A stretch of DNA of 64,000 nt from Lachnospiraceae bacterium (GTDB taxonomy: Bacteria > Bacillota > Clostridia > Lachnospirales > Lachnospiraceae), in the NCBI GenBank assembly GCA_017462755.1, contig JAFTQM010000038.1, positions 1 to 64,000 on the forward strand. The letters run 5' to 3'. Both the position numbers and the translations under genes were made by a program. The notes under the pieces were generated by a model that was not told the DNA's origin, searched no databases, and saw only the letters and a list, made by a program, of their open reading frames with translations. Positions 35,597-44,808 of the stretch are shown piece by piece. Positions within the stretch are counted from its first letter, which is position 1; each line of letters starts with the position of its first letter.

Positions 35597-38545
35597 ATGT
35601 ATCGAAGGAAACAGAAATTGCAGAGTGCGGTAATCGCAGTTTTGCTGGTGTTTGCAGTAGCTTTTGTGCCGGTATTTGCGGCGATTGTAAAGGATATGAT
35701 TACGGCAGAGGCCGGTGTGATGGATGAGCTGCAGGAAGAGGAAGTAGCGGTTCCGGTACATAATGTGAGCAAGAATCACAATAAGGACTTGGGTTCTGCT
35801 GCCAATCCGTTTATCGTGCTGGAGATTGTGCCGTTTGAGGCGTATGCGGAAATCGGTTATCTGATTGAGGGCTGTGAGCCGATTGATTTTGAGAAGGCGA
35901 AGTATGTCGGTTCCCTGACCAATGCCAACAATTTGCTGGCAGATGTGAACAGCATCATCGGCGGAACTCCGTTTTCTGTAAAAGAAATCAAAAAGCATGT
36001 TGACTATTATCGCAACGACAATACGGTAGCAGGCGAAGACTATCCGGAGGGTTATCTGGACAGCTCGGTGGCAGAGAACTGTTACGGTTATTTTGAGAAG
36101 GTAACGGACGGAAGCGGAAAGTTCAATATCTCGGGCAATATTGATGATATGAGCCTGACGGTGCAGTATTGCGGCAGTGGCGGCAGCTACAATTTCGTAA
36201 TCGAGGCAGTTAAGACGGCGACTGCAGAGACGGCAGAAAAGGATTATCCGGAGGTATCTGAGGAATACTTAGAGCAGTTTGGTGCGACCAGAATGCAGGC
36301 AGGCGCTAAGAGCATCACGGTGTCAACGGCGTTGTCGGAGCATTGGAGCGGCGGCAAGCTGTATGCGTATTTTGACGGTGTGTACGGATGCTTTGAGTCG
36401 GCAAACGGAGCGGAGGCGCTGTATCAGATTAGCGGTTCGGCAGGCAATAAGGATTTGACCTTTGCTTACTGCGGCGGCAACGGAAATTATCGCTTTGTCG
36501 AGAAAGAGACCAATCCGGAGCAGCCTTATGATAATTTTGACGGTCTGGTGGAGCGGACGATTTATCGTGTTGCAGACGGTGCCAGCTTGAACATCAAGAT
36601 AGCAAACAATAGTCCGGAGCCGTGGAGCAAGATTTATGCAGAGTACAACGGAGCCTATGGTTATTTCTCGCCGGACTACAGCGGAAACGGAACGGTGCAG
36701 TTCCCGGGCACGCTGACGGTCAACGGCTGGACACGTGCAGAGGACAGCAATGAGCAGAAGTACAGCTTTACGGAGAGCGCAGAGGCAGTGCCGTATTTCA
36801 ACGGAGAAAAGACGCTGTTCAATGCGACGCTTTCGTATCAGCTCTGTGTAGCCAATGCGACGCTGAATTATACGAAGAATGATGCTCCGATGCAGGATAC
36901 GATTCAGATTTCGTATGCGAACAGCACGAGCAGTCAGATTTATGCAGTAGTTCATTATTACGCAGCACTGGAATATCATTATGACAATGCGAATTATTTC
37001 CTGAAAAATTGTCTGATGATTCCGGAGGAAGAGATTGAAGATTATCACATTCAGGTCATTACCGTGACGCCGGAAACACTGGATGCCAATCAGGGTCTGA
37101 TTGCAGCGGCGGATTATATTAATATTACGGATGCGCCGCATGTTATGAATATGCCGAAGGTATGGAGCCAGTATTACAGAGAAAGTCTGTTTTCGCCGTC
37201 GGCAGCGGATTTGGCAGAGGCAGCAGCATACGGCAGTGCAGGTTCGGTAAAACGCTCTTATCTGGAGCATGACTTGTCGTGGGCAGTGACGCTGAAGCTG
37301 TTGGCAAAGATTTCGACGGACGACGGAAGCATTCCGTATGCGCCAATGTCGATTGCAGTTACCTGTTATCAGGGACTGTTTGGTCCGGACCCATATTCGA
37401 AAGTAATTCCGACGTTCCGTGAGTATTCGGATGGTTGTGTGAGCAATTACGGCGGCACCGGAACGATTAATAATTTTGCCAAGCTGTATATGATGCTGAC
37501 GACATTTGAGGCAGAGGACGATGTCGAGAGCGGATATTTTTACAAGAATTACATCGAGACCGGACTGGTCAAGGAAACGACGGTAACCTTAAACGGCAAG
37601 ACCGTAACCACCGGTTATTTTGACAGCTTTATACAGGAGTATGGTGACACAGAAGAGGTTCGTACTGCAGCATTGTACTGGAATCCGTACACCTTCTTAA
37701 AGATTGAGGAGCACGACATCAGCGAGGTAGAGAATCATACGCATGAAACCGGAGAAGACCCGGCAAAGCTTTACGAAGAAAGCAATATGATTGATATTAA
37801 CGGTGGTGAGATAAACAGCTCCGTTCGTAACAATGTGTTTACCTACAATAGCGATTGCTCGTTAACGCAGCATGTTATTGACGAAACCTTTGGCTTTGAA
37901 GAGGGTGATTATCATGAGGAGCCGTTCTCAATTATCGAATTCAGCGAAAGAGATCAGCTGGCACCGGTGGATATTATTTATTATCTGCTCAATCAGGGAC
38001 GCAATTCGCTGAGTATGTACATCAATGGCTCGAATAAGAATCAGATTTGGGCGAATGTTGATTATGATTCCGAGGCACCGGAGACTGCCATTGCCGGTGA
38101 GATTATCAACAAGGACGGCAAGCTTTACGGCAGAGTACATTTCAATGTTGCACTGACCTCGAATAAGCCGGTGGCAAATTCGCAGATAGCTATTACGATT
38201 TACCGCGATGAGTCCTATGACGACCCGGCCACCGAGGAAAGAGAAGATTGGATTACGATTACTGAGGCATATACAGAGGATGATGTACTGGAACGAATCC
38301 AGCTGTACAAGGAGTGCTATTGGGATATTCCGCTGGAGTTGCTTGACCATAGCAATACCGAGGATTTGAAATTCTCGATGAAGATTTACTATCGTTACAA
38401 GGGCGCCGGAGATAAGGGAGATACCGAATCCTACAGCATGCAGAAGAGTCTGCATGAGTACAAGCTGGATGCGGACGGAAATGCAGTAAAGGATAACCGT
38501 CGTGTACTGACCTTTGTACGTCGGGCATTGTTTGATTTAGAGTAA
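35597..38545 (+). CDS. Large exported protein of unknown function ending the pilus cluster (DUF5057-like)
   Basis: 982 residues. An N-terminal hydrophobic segment (about 10-32) acts as signal or anchor; I see no class III prepilin site. The start of the mature part (NPFIVLEIVPFEAYAEIGYL, about residues 70-90) resembles DUF5057 proteins of Clostridia, from memory. Two related beta-rich stretches (around 165-200 and 245-280, both with KLYAYFDGVYGCF-like or GYFEKVTDGSG motifs) suggest internal duplication. No catalytic motif, LPxTG or SLH is visible. Twenty-two bases after the GspJ-like gene, in the same direction, it probably belongs to the pilus system. Role unknown. Confidence 0.7.
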   Translation: MYRRKQKLQSAVIAVLLVFAVAFVPVFAAIVKDMITAEAGVMDELQEEEVAVPVHNVSKNHNKDLGSAANPFIVLEIVPFEAYAEIGYLIEGCEPIDFEKAKYVGSLTNANNLLADVNSIIGGTPFSVKEIKKHVDYYRNDNTVAGEDYPEGYLDSSVAENCYGYFEKVTDGSGKFNISGNIDDMSLTVQYCGSGGSYNFVIEAVKTATAETAEKDYPEVSEEYLEQFGATRMQAGAKSITVSTALSEHWSGGKLYAYFDGVYGCFESANGAEALYQISGSAGNKDLTFAYCGGNGNYRFVEKETNPEQPYDNFDGLVERTIYRVADGASLNIKIANNSPEPWSKIYAEYNGAYGYFSPDYSGNGTVQFPGTLTVNGWTRAEDSNEQKYSFTESAEAVPYFNGEKTLFNATLSYQLCVANATLNYTKNDAPMQDTIQISYANSTSSQIYAVVHYYAALEYHYDNANYFLKNCLMIPEEEIEDYHIQVITVTPETLDANQGLIAAADYINITDAPHVMNMPKVWSQYYRESLFSPSAADLAEAAAYGSAGSVKRSYLEHDLSWAVTLKLLAKISTDDGSIPYAPMSIAVTCYQGLFGPDPYSKVIPTFREYSDGCVSNYGGTGTINNFAKLYMMLTTFEAEDDVESGYFYKNYIETGLVKETTVTLNGKTVTTGYFDSFIQEYGDTEEVRTAALYWNPYTFLKIEEHDISEVENHTHETGEDPAKLYEESNMIDINGGEINSSVRNNVFTYNSDCSLTQHVIDETFGFEEGDYHEEPFSIIEFSERDQLAPVDIIYYLLNQGRNSLSMYINGSNKNQIWANVDYDSEAPETAIAGEIINKDGKLYGRVHFNVALTSNKPVANSQIAITIYRDESYDDPATEEREDWITITEAYTEDDVLERIQLYKECYWDIPLELLDHSNTEDLKFSMKIYYRYKGAGDKGDTESYSMQKSLHEYKLDADGNAVKDNRRVLTFVRRALFDLE

Positions 38546-38556
38546 AGGAATAAAAA

Positions 38557-38585
38557 AAGAGTTTGTTTTCGCAAACTCTTTTTTT
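38557..38585. terminator. Rho-independent terminator after the pilus cluster
   Basis: AGAGTTTG / CAAACTCT stem with a TTTTCG-type loop, A run before and T run after, so it can act in both directions. Confidence 0.88.
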
Positions 38586-38625
38586 ATTCCTGAAAAACCG
38601 GGGCAAGGCGGCTTACAAAATAGAA

Positions 38626-38681
38626 TTGACAAAGAAAATGCAAGGCAATATAATGAAGTAAACGTTATGTAACTAAGTTAC
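38626..38681 (+). promoter_or_regulatory. Promoter and probable operator of the TetR gene
   Basis: TTGACA (38626-38631), 17-base spacer, TATAAT (38649-38654), a perfect consensus. The palindrome GTAACTAAGTTAC (38669-38681) begins 14 bases after the -10 box, near the start point, a typical autoregulatory TetR operator position. Confidence 0.8.
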
Positions 38682-38705
38682 GAAAAGAAAAAGAGGTATT
38701 GTGTT

Positions 38706-39332
38706 ATGCCGCCGAAAGCAAAGTATACGAGGGAAGAGATTATTCAAAAGGCGTTTGAAATCGCGCGGGAACGAGGGATTGACGCGGTGGTTGCGAGGGA
38801 GCTTGGCAAGGCACTCGGAACTTCTTCGTCACCGATTTTTACTGCGTTTAAGAATATGGAGGAGGTTCAGCAGGAGGTCAGAAGGCTTGCGTTGAAGGAA
38901 TTTGAGGCTTATGTCCGCGATGCGCTGAATTACACTCCGGCATTCAAATACGTCGGATTAAAGATGATTGAATTTGCGATGCGGGAGCCGAAGCTTTTTC
39001 AGCTTGTATATATGCGGGAGCATGATGGGAATCAGACCTATTCCATGCTGATGAATGAGCTTGGAGATACCGTAAGGGTATGTATTGAAATTATGCAACG
39101 GGATTATGCGCTGAGCTATCCGGAAGCGGAGCTGTTGTTTCGGCAGGTCTGGCTTCATACCTTTGGAATCTGTGTGTTGGTGGCAGGAAAGGTATGCCGC
39201 ATCACACCGGAGGAGATTTCGGAGATGCTGAGCATGGAATTCAAGGGAGCATTGATGCTGTTAAAGTCCGGAACCTTCCGTGTTGAGCCGGTAAATCGGA
39301 TAAATGCTGCTGCGGACGAAGCGGCAGAATAG
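38706..39332 (+). CDS. TetR/AcrR family transcriptional regulator
   Basis: 208 residues. The N-terminal helix-turn-helix (about 10-55) reads IIQKAFEIARERGIDAVVA then ELGKALGTSSSPIFTAF, a TetR pattern with SS-SPIF in place of the usual YxHF. The C-terminal ligand domain has the TetR_C-like form common in Clostridia. A palindrome sits near its own start point. It precedes the HD-GYP and chemoreceptor genes in the same direction with a 28-base gap, so it may control them. Confidence 0.85.
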   Translation: MPPKAKYTREEIIQKAFEIARERGIDAVVARELGKALGTSSSPIFTAFKNMEEVQQEVRRLALKEFEAYVRDALNYTPAFKYVGLKMIEFAMREPKLFQLVYMREHDGNQTYSMLMNELGDTVRVCIEIMQRDYALSYPEAELLFRQVWLHTFGICVLVAGKVCRITPEEISEMLSMEFKGALMLLKSGTFRVEPVNRINAAADEAAE

Positions 39333-39360
39333 GTTCAAAAAGCGAGGAGGGAGTGTGTAA

Positions 39361-40575
39361 ATGCTGAAAAGCAAGATTCTGATAGAAAACGAAAAGCAGG
39401 CGAATCAAATCGTAGCAAAGGTGATGGGAATTACCTTTTTGATTTTTACATTCATTTACCTGCTTAATGTATGGGACATCTTTGAGGTGCGGGATTCCAT
39501 TATGACACCTGCGTATGTGCTGAGCAGCTGTCTGCTGTTACTGCCGCTGGTGCTTACTTATTTGCTAAAAAAGGAAGCGGGGTATGTAAAATATATCAAT
39601 GTAATCGCGGCGGTACTGTTTGTGATGTTGATAAGTATTACACTTACCTATCATGTGGTCGTGATTTATGTATATCCGATTGCGATAGCCAGCCTTTATT
39701 TTTCGAAAAAGCTGAATATCATAGCAACAGGACTTACCGTAGTCGCCGTTTCCATCGGGCAGATAGCAGCCTTTTACATGGATACGCTGCAGGATGATAA
39801 TTTTACGGAATTGTATGATACGATTATTTTCGGAGTGATTCCGCGTGCTTTGGTGCTGACGGCGGTTGCAGTTATTTTTACGATGCTCTGTTCCAGAACG
39901 GTAGTGTTATTGCAGAAGCTGACGAAATCCTCGGAGGAGCTGTCACTTTATCATGGCGAGATGGTTATGGGCTTTGCTACCTTGGTAGAAAATAAGGATG
40001 GCAGTACCGGAGGACATATCAAACGAAGCACCACCTATGTGAAGCTGTTGGCAGAAGAACTGAAGCGGCGGGGGTATTATCCGGAGGTTCTGACCGAGGA
40101 GTACATGAAGAATCTATGCATGGCGGCGCCGATGCACGATATAGGCAAAATCTCCGTACCGGATGTGATTTTGCAGAAGCCGGGAAGGCTGACTGCCGAG
40201 GAATTTGATACTATGAAGCAGCACACCGTGAGCGGCGGTAAGATTATTATGGAGACCTTCGGGCATCTGGGAAACGAGCAGTATGCGCAGCTGGCGTATG
40301 AGGTGGCACGTTATCATCATGAAAAGTGGAATGGAAAGGGATATCCGGAGGGGCTGAAACGAAAGGAAATTCCGCTGTGTGCGCGAATTATGGCGATAGC
40401 GGATGTCTTTGATGCAGTGTCCGAAAAACGCTGCTACCGGGATGCAATGCCGTTAGAAAAGTGCTTCGAGATTATTTTAGAGGGCAGCGGACAGGACTTT
40501 GACCCGGTTTTGGCAGAGATTTTTCTGGATATGAAGGAGCAGGTTACCAAGGTACATCAGGAAATGAATAGTTAG
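39361..40575 (+). CDS. Membrane HD-GYP domain protein (probable c-di-GMP phosphodiesterase)
   Basis: 404 residues. Five or six transmembrane helices (about residues 20-190) form a sensor domain shared with the next gene. The HD-GYP domain follows (about 200-395), with HDIGK at 259-263, HHEKWNGKGYPEGL (the HxxxxNGxGYP form of the GYP motif) and IADVFDAV. HD-GYP enzymes hydrolyse c-di-GMP. Metal-binding residues appear intact. It may tie an external signal to c-di-GMP level, fitting the c-di-GMP riboswitch at 59285 and the pili. Confidence 0.9.
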   Translation: MLKSKILIENEKQANQIVAKVMGITFLIFTFIYLLNVWDIFEVRDSIMTPAYVLSSCLLLLPLVLTYLLKKEAGYVKYINVIAAVLFVMLISITLTYHVVVIYVYPIAIASLYFSKKLNIIATGLTVVAVSIGQIAAFYMDTLQDDNFTELYDTIIFGVIPRALVLTAVAVIFTMLCSRTVVLLQKLTKSSEELSLYHGEMVMGFATLVENKDGSTGGHIKRSTTYVKLLAEELKRRGYYPEVLTEEYMKNLCMAAPMHDIGKISVPDVILQKPGRLTAEEFDTMKQHTVSGGKIIMETFGHLGNEQYAQLAYEVARYHHEKWNGKGYPEGLKRKEIPLCARIMAIADVFDAVSEKRCYRDAMPLEKCFEIILEGSGQDFDPVLAEIFLDMKEQVTKVHQEMNS

Positions 40576-40623
40576 TAAAGTAAGACAAATTACAATAAAG
40601 AACTACAAAAGGAGGACACCTAT

Positions 40624-42150
40624 ATGGGAGCAAAGAGTGGAATTTTAGTGGAAAATGAAAAGCAGGCCAACAGAATTGTGGCAAAGGTTATGAGGGTTAC
40701 CTTTTTAATCTTTACGCTGATTTACATTCTGAATGTGGTCGGAGTATTCGTGGTGGATTCGTTGATTATGACCATTGCGTACATTGGTGGCAGTGCGCTG
40801 CTGCTGTTGCCGACGTTGTTGGTAAACATATTAAAGAAAGAGCAGAGCTATATCAAGTATCTGAACGTGATTGCGGCAACGGTTTTTGTAACGTTGCTCA
40901 GTATCACACTTACGTTTCATGTAGTGGTTATTTATGTGTATCCAATCGCGATTGCCAGCCTTTATTTTTCGAAGCGTCTGAATATTATGGCTACGGCGCT
41001 GACGGTAGTCGGTGTTTCGATTGGACAGTTACTGGCATTTCATCTGCAGACTCTGCAGGATGACAATTTTACGGAGCTTAAGGGCGTTATTATCTTTGGT
41101 GTGATTCCGCGTGCGTTGATTTTGGTAGCGGTAGCAGCGATTTTTACCATGCTTTGCAGCCGTACCGCTCTGATGCTTTCGAATCTGATGGGTGCAGAGG
41201 AGCAAAAAGAAATGTTAGACCGTATGACCAAGATGCAGGAGAATGCAGCGAATACCTCTGAGACCTTATACGGTATGGTAACGGAGCTTTCCGGTATTAC
41301 CGACGGCTCGATTCAGGCAAATCAGCGTATTGCAGAGGAGACGGAGAATTTGCTTACAGGCTCGACCGAAAATACAACTGCGGTGGAAAATGCAGACCGG
41401 AGAATGCAGGATATTACCGACCAGTTGGCGGGACTGAGCAGCATGAATCATAAGACAGCACAGCTTACAGACGAAATCGGCAGAAATACCGAAGAAAACC
41501 AGAAGCGTATGGACGATGCGACGGTAAGCATGGAGCAGATACATAATAGTACCAATGAGTGTAAGGAAATCATCGGTAAGTTGGGCGAGGAATCCAAGGA
41601 AATTATCGGTATTGTGCAGACGATTACCAATATTTCCAGCAAGACCAATATTCTGGCGCTGAATGCATCAATTGAGGCTGCGAGAGCAGGTGAGCAGGGC
41701 AGAGGCTTCTCGGTAGTAGCCGAAGAAATCCAGAAGCTGTCCGAGCAGACCAAGACGGCAGTAGAGAGCATCGGCAGCATTGTGCGTGATGTAGTAAAGA
41801 ATACGGAGTCTGCGGTAGAAGCAATGGAAAAGAATGTTGTTTTTACGCAGAATGGTATGGAGAGTATTCAGAAAGCGAATGAATCCTCAGCAATTATCAC
41901 TGCCTCCAACGGTGAGCTGGTACAGCAGATTCATGAGATTGATAAGGCTGCAGAGGTCATCCGAATGAGAAGTGATGAGGTTGCGGACAGTATGAAAAAA
42001 ATCAGCCACAATACCCAGAAGAACTGCAATGCAGTGGAGCAGGTATCCGCAGCAACGCAGGAGAACAGTGCGGGAACCGCAGGACTTGCTGATATCGTAG
42101 AGCAGATTAAGGTGCTTTCGGAGCGGTTAAATCAGGTGGTTCAGGGATAA
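40624..42150 (+). CDS. Methyl-accepting chemotaxis protein with the same membrane domain
   Basis: 508 residues. Residues 1-190 are closely similar to the HD-GYP protein just upstream, including [17 protein letters not shown] and [19 protein letters not shown]. The remainder is a cytoplasmic MCP signalling domain with the conserved hairpin tip [20 protein letters not shown], which contacts CheA/CheW. No extracellular Cache or ligand domain is present, so the membrane segment is presumably the sensor. GGAGG lies 7 bases before the ATG. Confidence 0.92.
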   Translation: MGAKSGILVENEKQANRIVAKVMRVTFLIFTLIYILNVVGVFVVDSLIMTIAYIGGSALLLLPTLLVNILKKEQSYIKYLNVIAATVFVTLLSITLTFHVVVIYVYPIAIASLYFSKRLNIMATALTVVGVSIGQLLAFHLQTLQDDNFTELKGVIIFGVIPRALILVAVAAIFTMLCSRTALMLSNLMGAEEQKEMLDRMTKMQENAANTSETLYGMVTELSGITDGSIQANQRIAEETENLLTGSTENTTAVENADRRMQDITDQLAGLSSMNHKTAQLTDEIGRNTEENQKRMDDATVSMEQIHNSTNECKEIIGKLGEESKEIIGIVQTITNISSKTNILALNASIEAARAGEQGRGFSVVAEEIQKLSEQTKTAVESIGSIVRDVVKNTESAVEAMEKNVVFTQNGMESIQKANESSAIITASNGELVQQIHEIDKAAEVIRMRSDEVADSMKKISHNTQKNCNAVEQVSAATQENSAGTAGLADIVEQIKVLSERLNQVVQG

Positions 42151-42156
42151 AGGGAA

Positions 42157-42185
42157 TTGTGGAAATCAGGCGGATATGGTATACT
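42157..42185 (+). promoter_or_regulatory. Promoter of the aldo/keto reductase operon
   Basis: TTGTGG (42157-42162), 17-base spacer, TATACT (42180-42185), in the 122-base gap after the chemoreceptor gene. Confidence 0.6.
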
Positions 42186-42272
42186 GTATGCAATATGAAG
42201 GGCTATGGGAAAGCAACGAAGAGGTTGAATGAATCCGGTAGACAAAGCAATCTGAGAAGGAGGAAGTACAGT

Positions 42273-43277
42273 ATGGAAAAGATACGCCTGGGTCGTACAG
42301 GTCTGATGGTAAGTAAAAACGGTTTTGGAGCATTACCGATACAGCGTGTGAGCATGGAGGATGCCTGTCGCATTCTGCGTAAGGCATATGAGGGTGGCAT
42401 CAATTATTTTGATACTGCACGATTTTATACCGACAGTGAGGAAAAGCTTGGAATGGCTTTGCACGATGTCCGGGAGAAGATTATTATTTCAACCAAGACT
42501 ATGACTACCACTGTAGAAGGATTTTGGGAGCAGTTGAACACCAGCCTGTCGCTATTGCAGACAGATTATATTGATATTTATCAGTTCCACAATCCGGCAT
42601 TTTGTCCGAAGCCGGGAGATGGTACGGGGCTTTATGAGGCAATGCTGGAAGCGAAAGAAAAAGGAATGATTCGCTACATCGGTATTACCAACCATCGACT
42701 TTCGGTGGCAGAGGAGGCAATCAAGTCCGGCTTATATGATACCTTACAGTTTCCGTTTTCGTACCTTGCCAGTGAAAAGGAAGAGGCGCTGGTACGAATG
42801 TGTGAGGAGCAGGATATGGGATTTATCTGTATGAAGGCACTGGCCGGCGGCTTGATTACACGTTCGGACGTTGCTTATGCGTATCTTGCACAATATCCGG
42901 TTGCACCAATCTGGGGCATCCAAAAGGAGAGTGAATTGGATGAATTTCTTTCCTATCAGGAGAATCCGCCGGTATTGGACGAGGAGCGGAAAGCGTACAT
43001 AGCAAAAGAGAAAGAAGAGCTGGCTGGCGAATTTTGTCGCGGCTGCGGATACTGTATGCCATGTCCGGCAGGAATCGAGATTAATACCTGTGCTCGCATG
43101 TCGTTATTATTGCGTCGTTCACCGGCAGCAGGACACCTTACGGCAGAAGGACAGGCGATGATGAAGAAAATCGAGGGCTGTCTAAACTGCGGTAAATGTA
43201 AATCAAAATGTCCATACGGTTTGGACACACCGACGCTGTTGCGAAAAAATTATGAGGATTATAAGACCTTTTTGTAA
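42273..43277 (+). CDS. Aldo/keto reductase with C-terminal 4Fe-4S domain
   Basis: 334 residues. A TIM-barrel aldo/keto reductase domain (about 1-240) keeps DTARFYTDSE (Asp and the catalytic Tyr) and QFHNP, then a cysteine-rich domain with CRGCGYCMPCPAGIEI and CLNCGKCKSKCPYGLD, which hold iron-sulfur clusters. Such proteins are frequent in anaerobes; the substrate is not known. I choose ATG 42273 with AGAAGGAGG upstream instead of a longer frame starting near the promoter. Its stop overlaps a possible start of the next gene. Confidence 0.88.
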   Translation: MEKIRLGRTGLMVSKNGFGALPIQRVSMEDACRILRKAYEGGINYFDTARFYTDSEEKLGMALHDVREKIIISTKTMTTTVEGFWEQLNTSLSLLQTDYIDIYQFHNPAFCPKPGDGTGLYEAMLEAKEKGMIRYIGITNHRLSVAEEAIKSGLYDTLQFPFSYLASEKEEALVRMCEEQDMGFICMKALAGGLITRSDVAYAYLAQYPVAPIWGIQKESELDEFLSYQENPPVLDEERKAYIAKEKEELAGEFCRGCGYCMPCPAGIEINTCARMSLLLRRSPAAGHLTAEGQAMMKKIEGCLNCGKCKSKCPYGLDTPTLLRKNYEDYKTFL

Positions 43278-43291
43278 TGAGGAACGCAGGA

Positions 43292-43990
43292 ATGGAGCAA
43301 ATCAAAATTTATCTTTGTGATGATGAGCCGAAAATACTTGCAGAATTGTCGGAACAGGTGCGTGCATGTGTGCCGGATGCGCTGATAAAGGGCTTTATCT
43401 CCGGCAGAGAGCTGATTGCGGCATTACAGACAGAGCCCTGTGATATTTTGTTGTTAGATATCGATATGCCTGACATGAGCGGGATGGAGATTGCAGCATG
43501 GCTGATGAAGCTGGAAAAACGACCACTGTTGGTTTTTGTGACCAGTCATGATGAACTGGTGTATGACAGCTTTTGGTATCATCCGTTTGGATTTATCCGA
43601 AAGGGCTATTTTAAGCAGGAGATAAAGAAGGTATTGGATGCCTGTATCAAGGAACGAAGCAGCAGTGCGAAATATTTTATGTTTCGAACAGAGGGAAAAG
43701 AGCTGCGGCTGCCGCTTAACGAAATCCGGTATTTTGAAGCGGACGGAAACTATTTGAAGGTTTTTGGGACATCGGAGGAATACCGGGTGAGAAGTACGGT
43801 AACAGCAGTAGAAAATAGCTTTGGAGACTGCGGGTTCATCCGGATTCACAAGGGCTTTTTGGTTAATCAGTCGGTGGTGCGTGCGATTGGCAGTGATGAG
43901 GTGCAGCTGTCCGGGGGTGAAGTGCTGCCGCTTGGAAAAACCTATGCAGAAGAAGCGAAGAAACAGTTTATGAGGTATATGCGGGGATGA
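43292..43990 (+). CDS. LytTR-family response regulator
   Basis: 232 residues. A receiver domain (1-120) with acidic pocket LCDDE and phospho-acceptor in LLLDIDMPDMSG, then a LytTR DNA-binding domain (about 130-230) with RYFEADGNYLKVF and FIRIHKGFLVNQ. I use ATG 43292 with GAGGA eight bases upstream; ATG 43277 is an alternative. It overlaps the GHKL kinase gene by four bases, so the two form one system. Confidence 0.92.
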   Translation: MEQIKIYLCDDEPKILAELSEQVRACVPDALIKGFISGRELIAALQTEPCDILLLDIDMPDMSGMEIAAWLMKLEKRPLLVFVTSHDELVYDSFWYHPFGFIRKGYFKQEIKKVLDACIKERSSSAKYFMFRTEGKELRLPLNEIRYFEADGNYLKVFGTSEEYRVRSTVTAVENSFGDCGFIRIHKGFLVNQSVVRAIGSDEVQLSGGEVLPLGKTYAEEAKKQFMRYMRG

Positions 43991-44715
43991 GAAAAGGGCG
44001 CCAGCTTCGGAAAGAGCACGAAGAATTGAAAGAAAAATATATTGCAGTGTATGGCGCGAAGCAGGAGACGGAATATCGTCTGACCGAGCTAAAGGAAGAA
44101 ACGGAGCAGTGGCAGCGTCAGGATGGGGAAATCCGAACACTGCATCAGAATGTCCGTCAGCTAAAGCATGATATGAAAAATCACCTGATGGTTATTGCTT
44201 CGTATCTGAATGAGGAGAATTACGAGCAGGCAAAGGCGTATACCTCGGAGATTTTGGGAAAGCTCAATGCCATGCACAGCTATGTTGAAACCGGCAATTC
44301 ACTGCTGAATCATATCATCAACGAGAAGCTTGCATATGCCAGAGCACAGGGAATTTCAATCAAGGCAGAGATTGAAAACCTACAGTTTGAAAAGCTGTCG
44401 AGCCTTGACTTTTCTGCATTGCTGACCAATTTGTTAGACAATGCCATTGAGGCATCGGTAAAAGAGGCATCTTCCGGTCGGGAGCTGCATGTAATGATTG
44501 TGCGGTGCAGAGGCTACGAGACGATTTGTGTAAAAAACAGGGTTGCAGAATCGGTGTTGGAGAAGAATCCGGCACTGCAATCCGGAAAAAAGGAGAAGGA
44601 GAGTCACGGCTTTGGCGTGACCAAAATTAAGACAATAATAGAGCAATGCGGTGGGATGTATGACTTTTATGAAGAGGAAGGCTTCTTCTGTGGAAAGGTG
44701 TTTATCCCAATATAA
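43987..44715 (+). CDS. Soluble GHKL-type sensor histidine kinase
   Basis: 242 residues. An N-terminal coiled coil (about 1-60) is followed by the phospho-His motif LKHDMKNHLMVI and a GHKL ATPase domain (NLLDNAIEAS, GFGVTKIKTII). AgrC/LytS-type kinases usually have an N-terminal membrane sensor, absent here, so the input must come through the coiled coil or a partner. Immediately downstream is the two-ATPase exporter, the likely target; similar pairs control antimicrobial-peptide exporters. That link is inference. Confidence 0.85.
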   Translation: MRKGRQLRKEHEELKEKYIAVYGAKQETEYRLTELKEETEQWQRQDGEIRTLHQNVRQLKHDMKNHLMVIASYLNEENYEQAKAYTSEILGKLNAMHSYVETGNSLLNHIINEKLAYARAQGISIKAEIENLQFEKLSSLDFSALLTNLLDNAIEASVKEASSGRELHVMIVRCRGYETICVKNRVAESVLEKNPALQSGKKEKESHGFGVTKIKTIIEQCGGMYDFYEEEGFFCGKVFIPI

Positions 44716-44732
44716 CTGCTGTTTATCCCATG

Positions 44733-44759
44733 CCCCTTGCGTCCGATGGATGCAAGGGG
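44733..44759 (+). terminator. Strong hairpin after the GHKL kinase
   Basis: CCCCTTGC and GCAAGGGG close a stem extended by GTCC/GGAT; no T run follows, so termination may be partial and some read-through into the exporter genes is likely. Confidence 0.45.
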
Positions 44760-44808
44760 TTACATTATATGTGCGTCTATAAGCTGCGAGTGTGCAAGAG
44801 GAGCGAAT

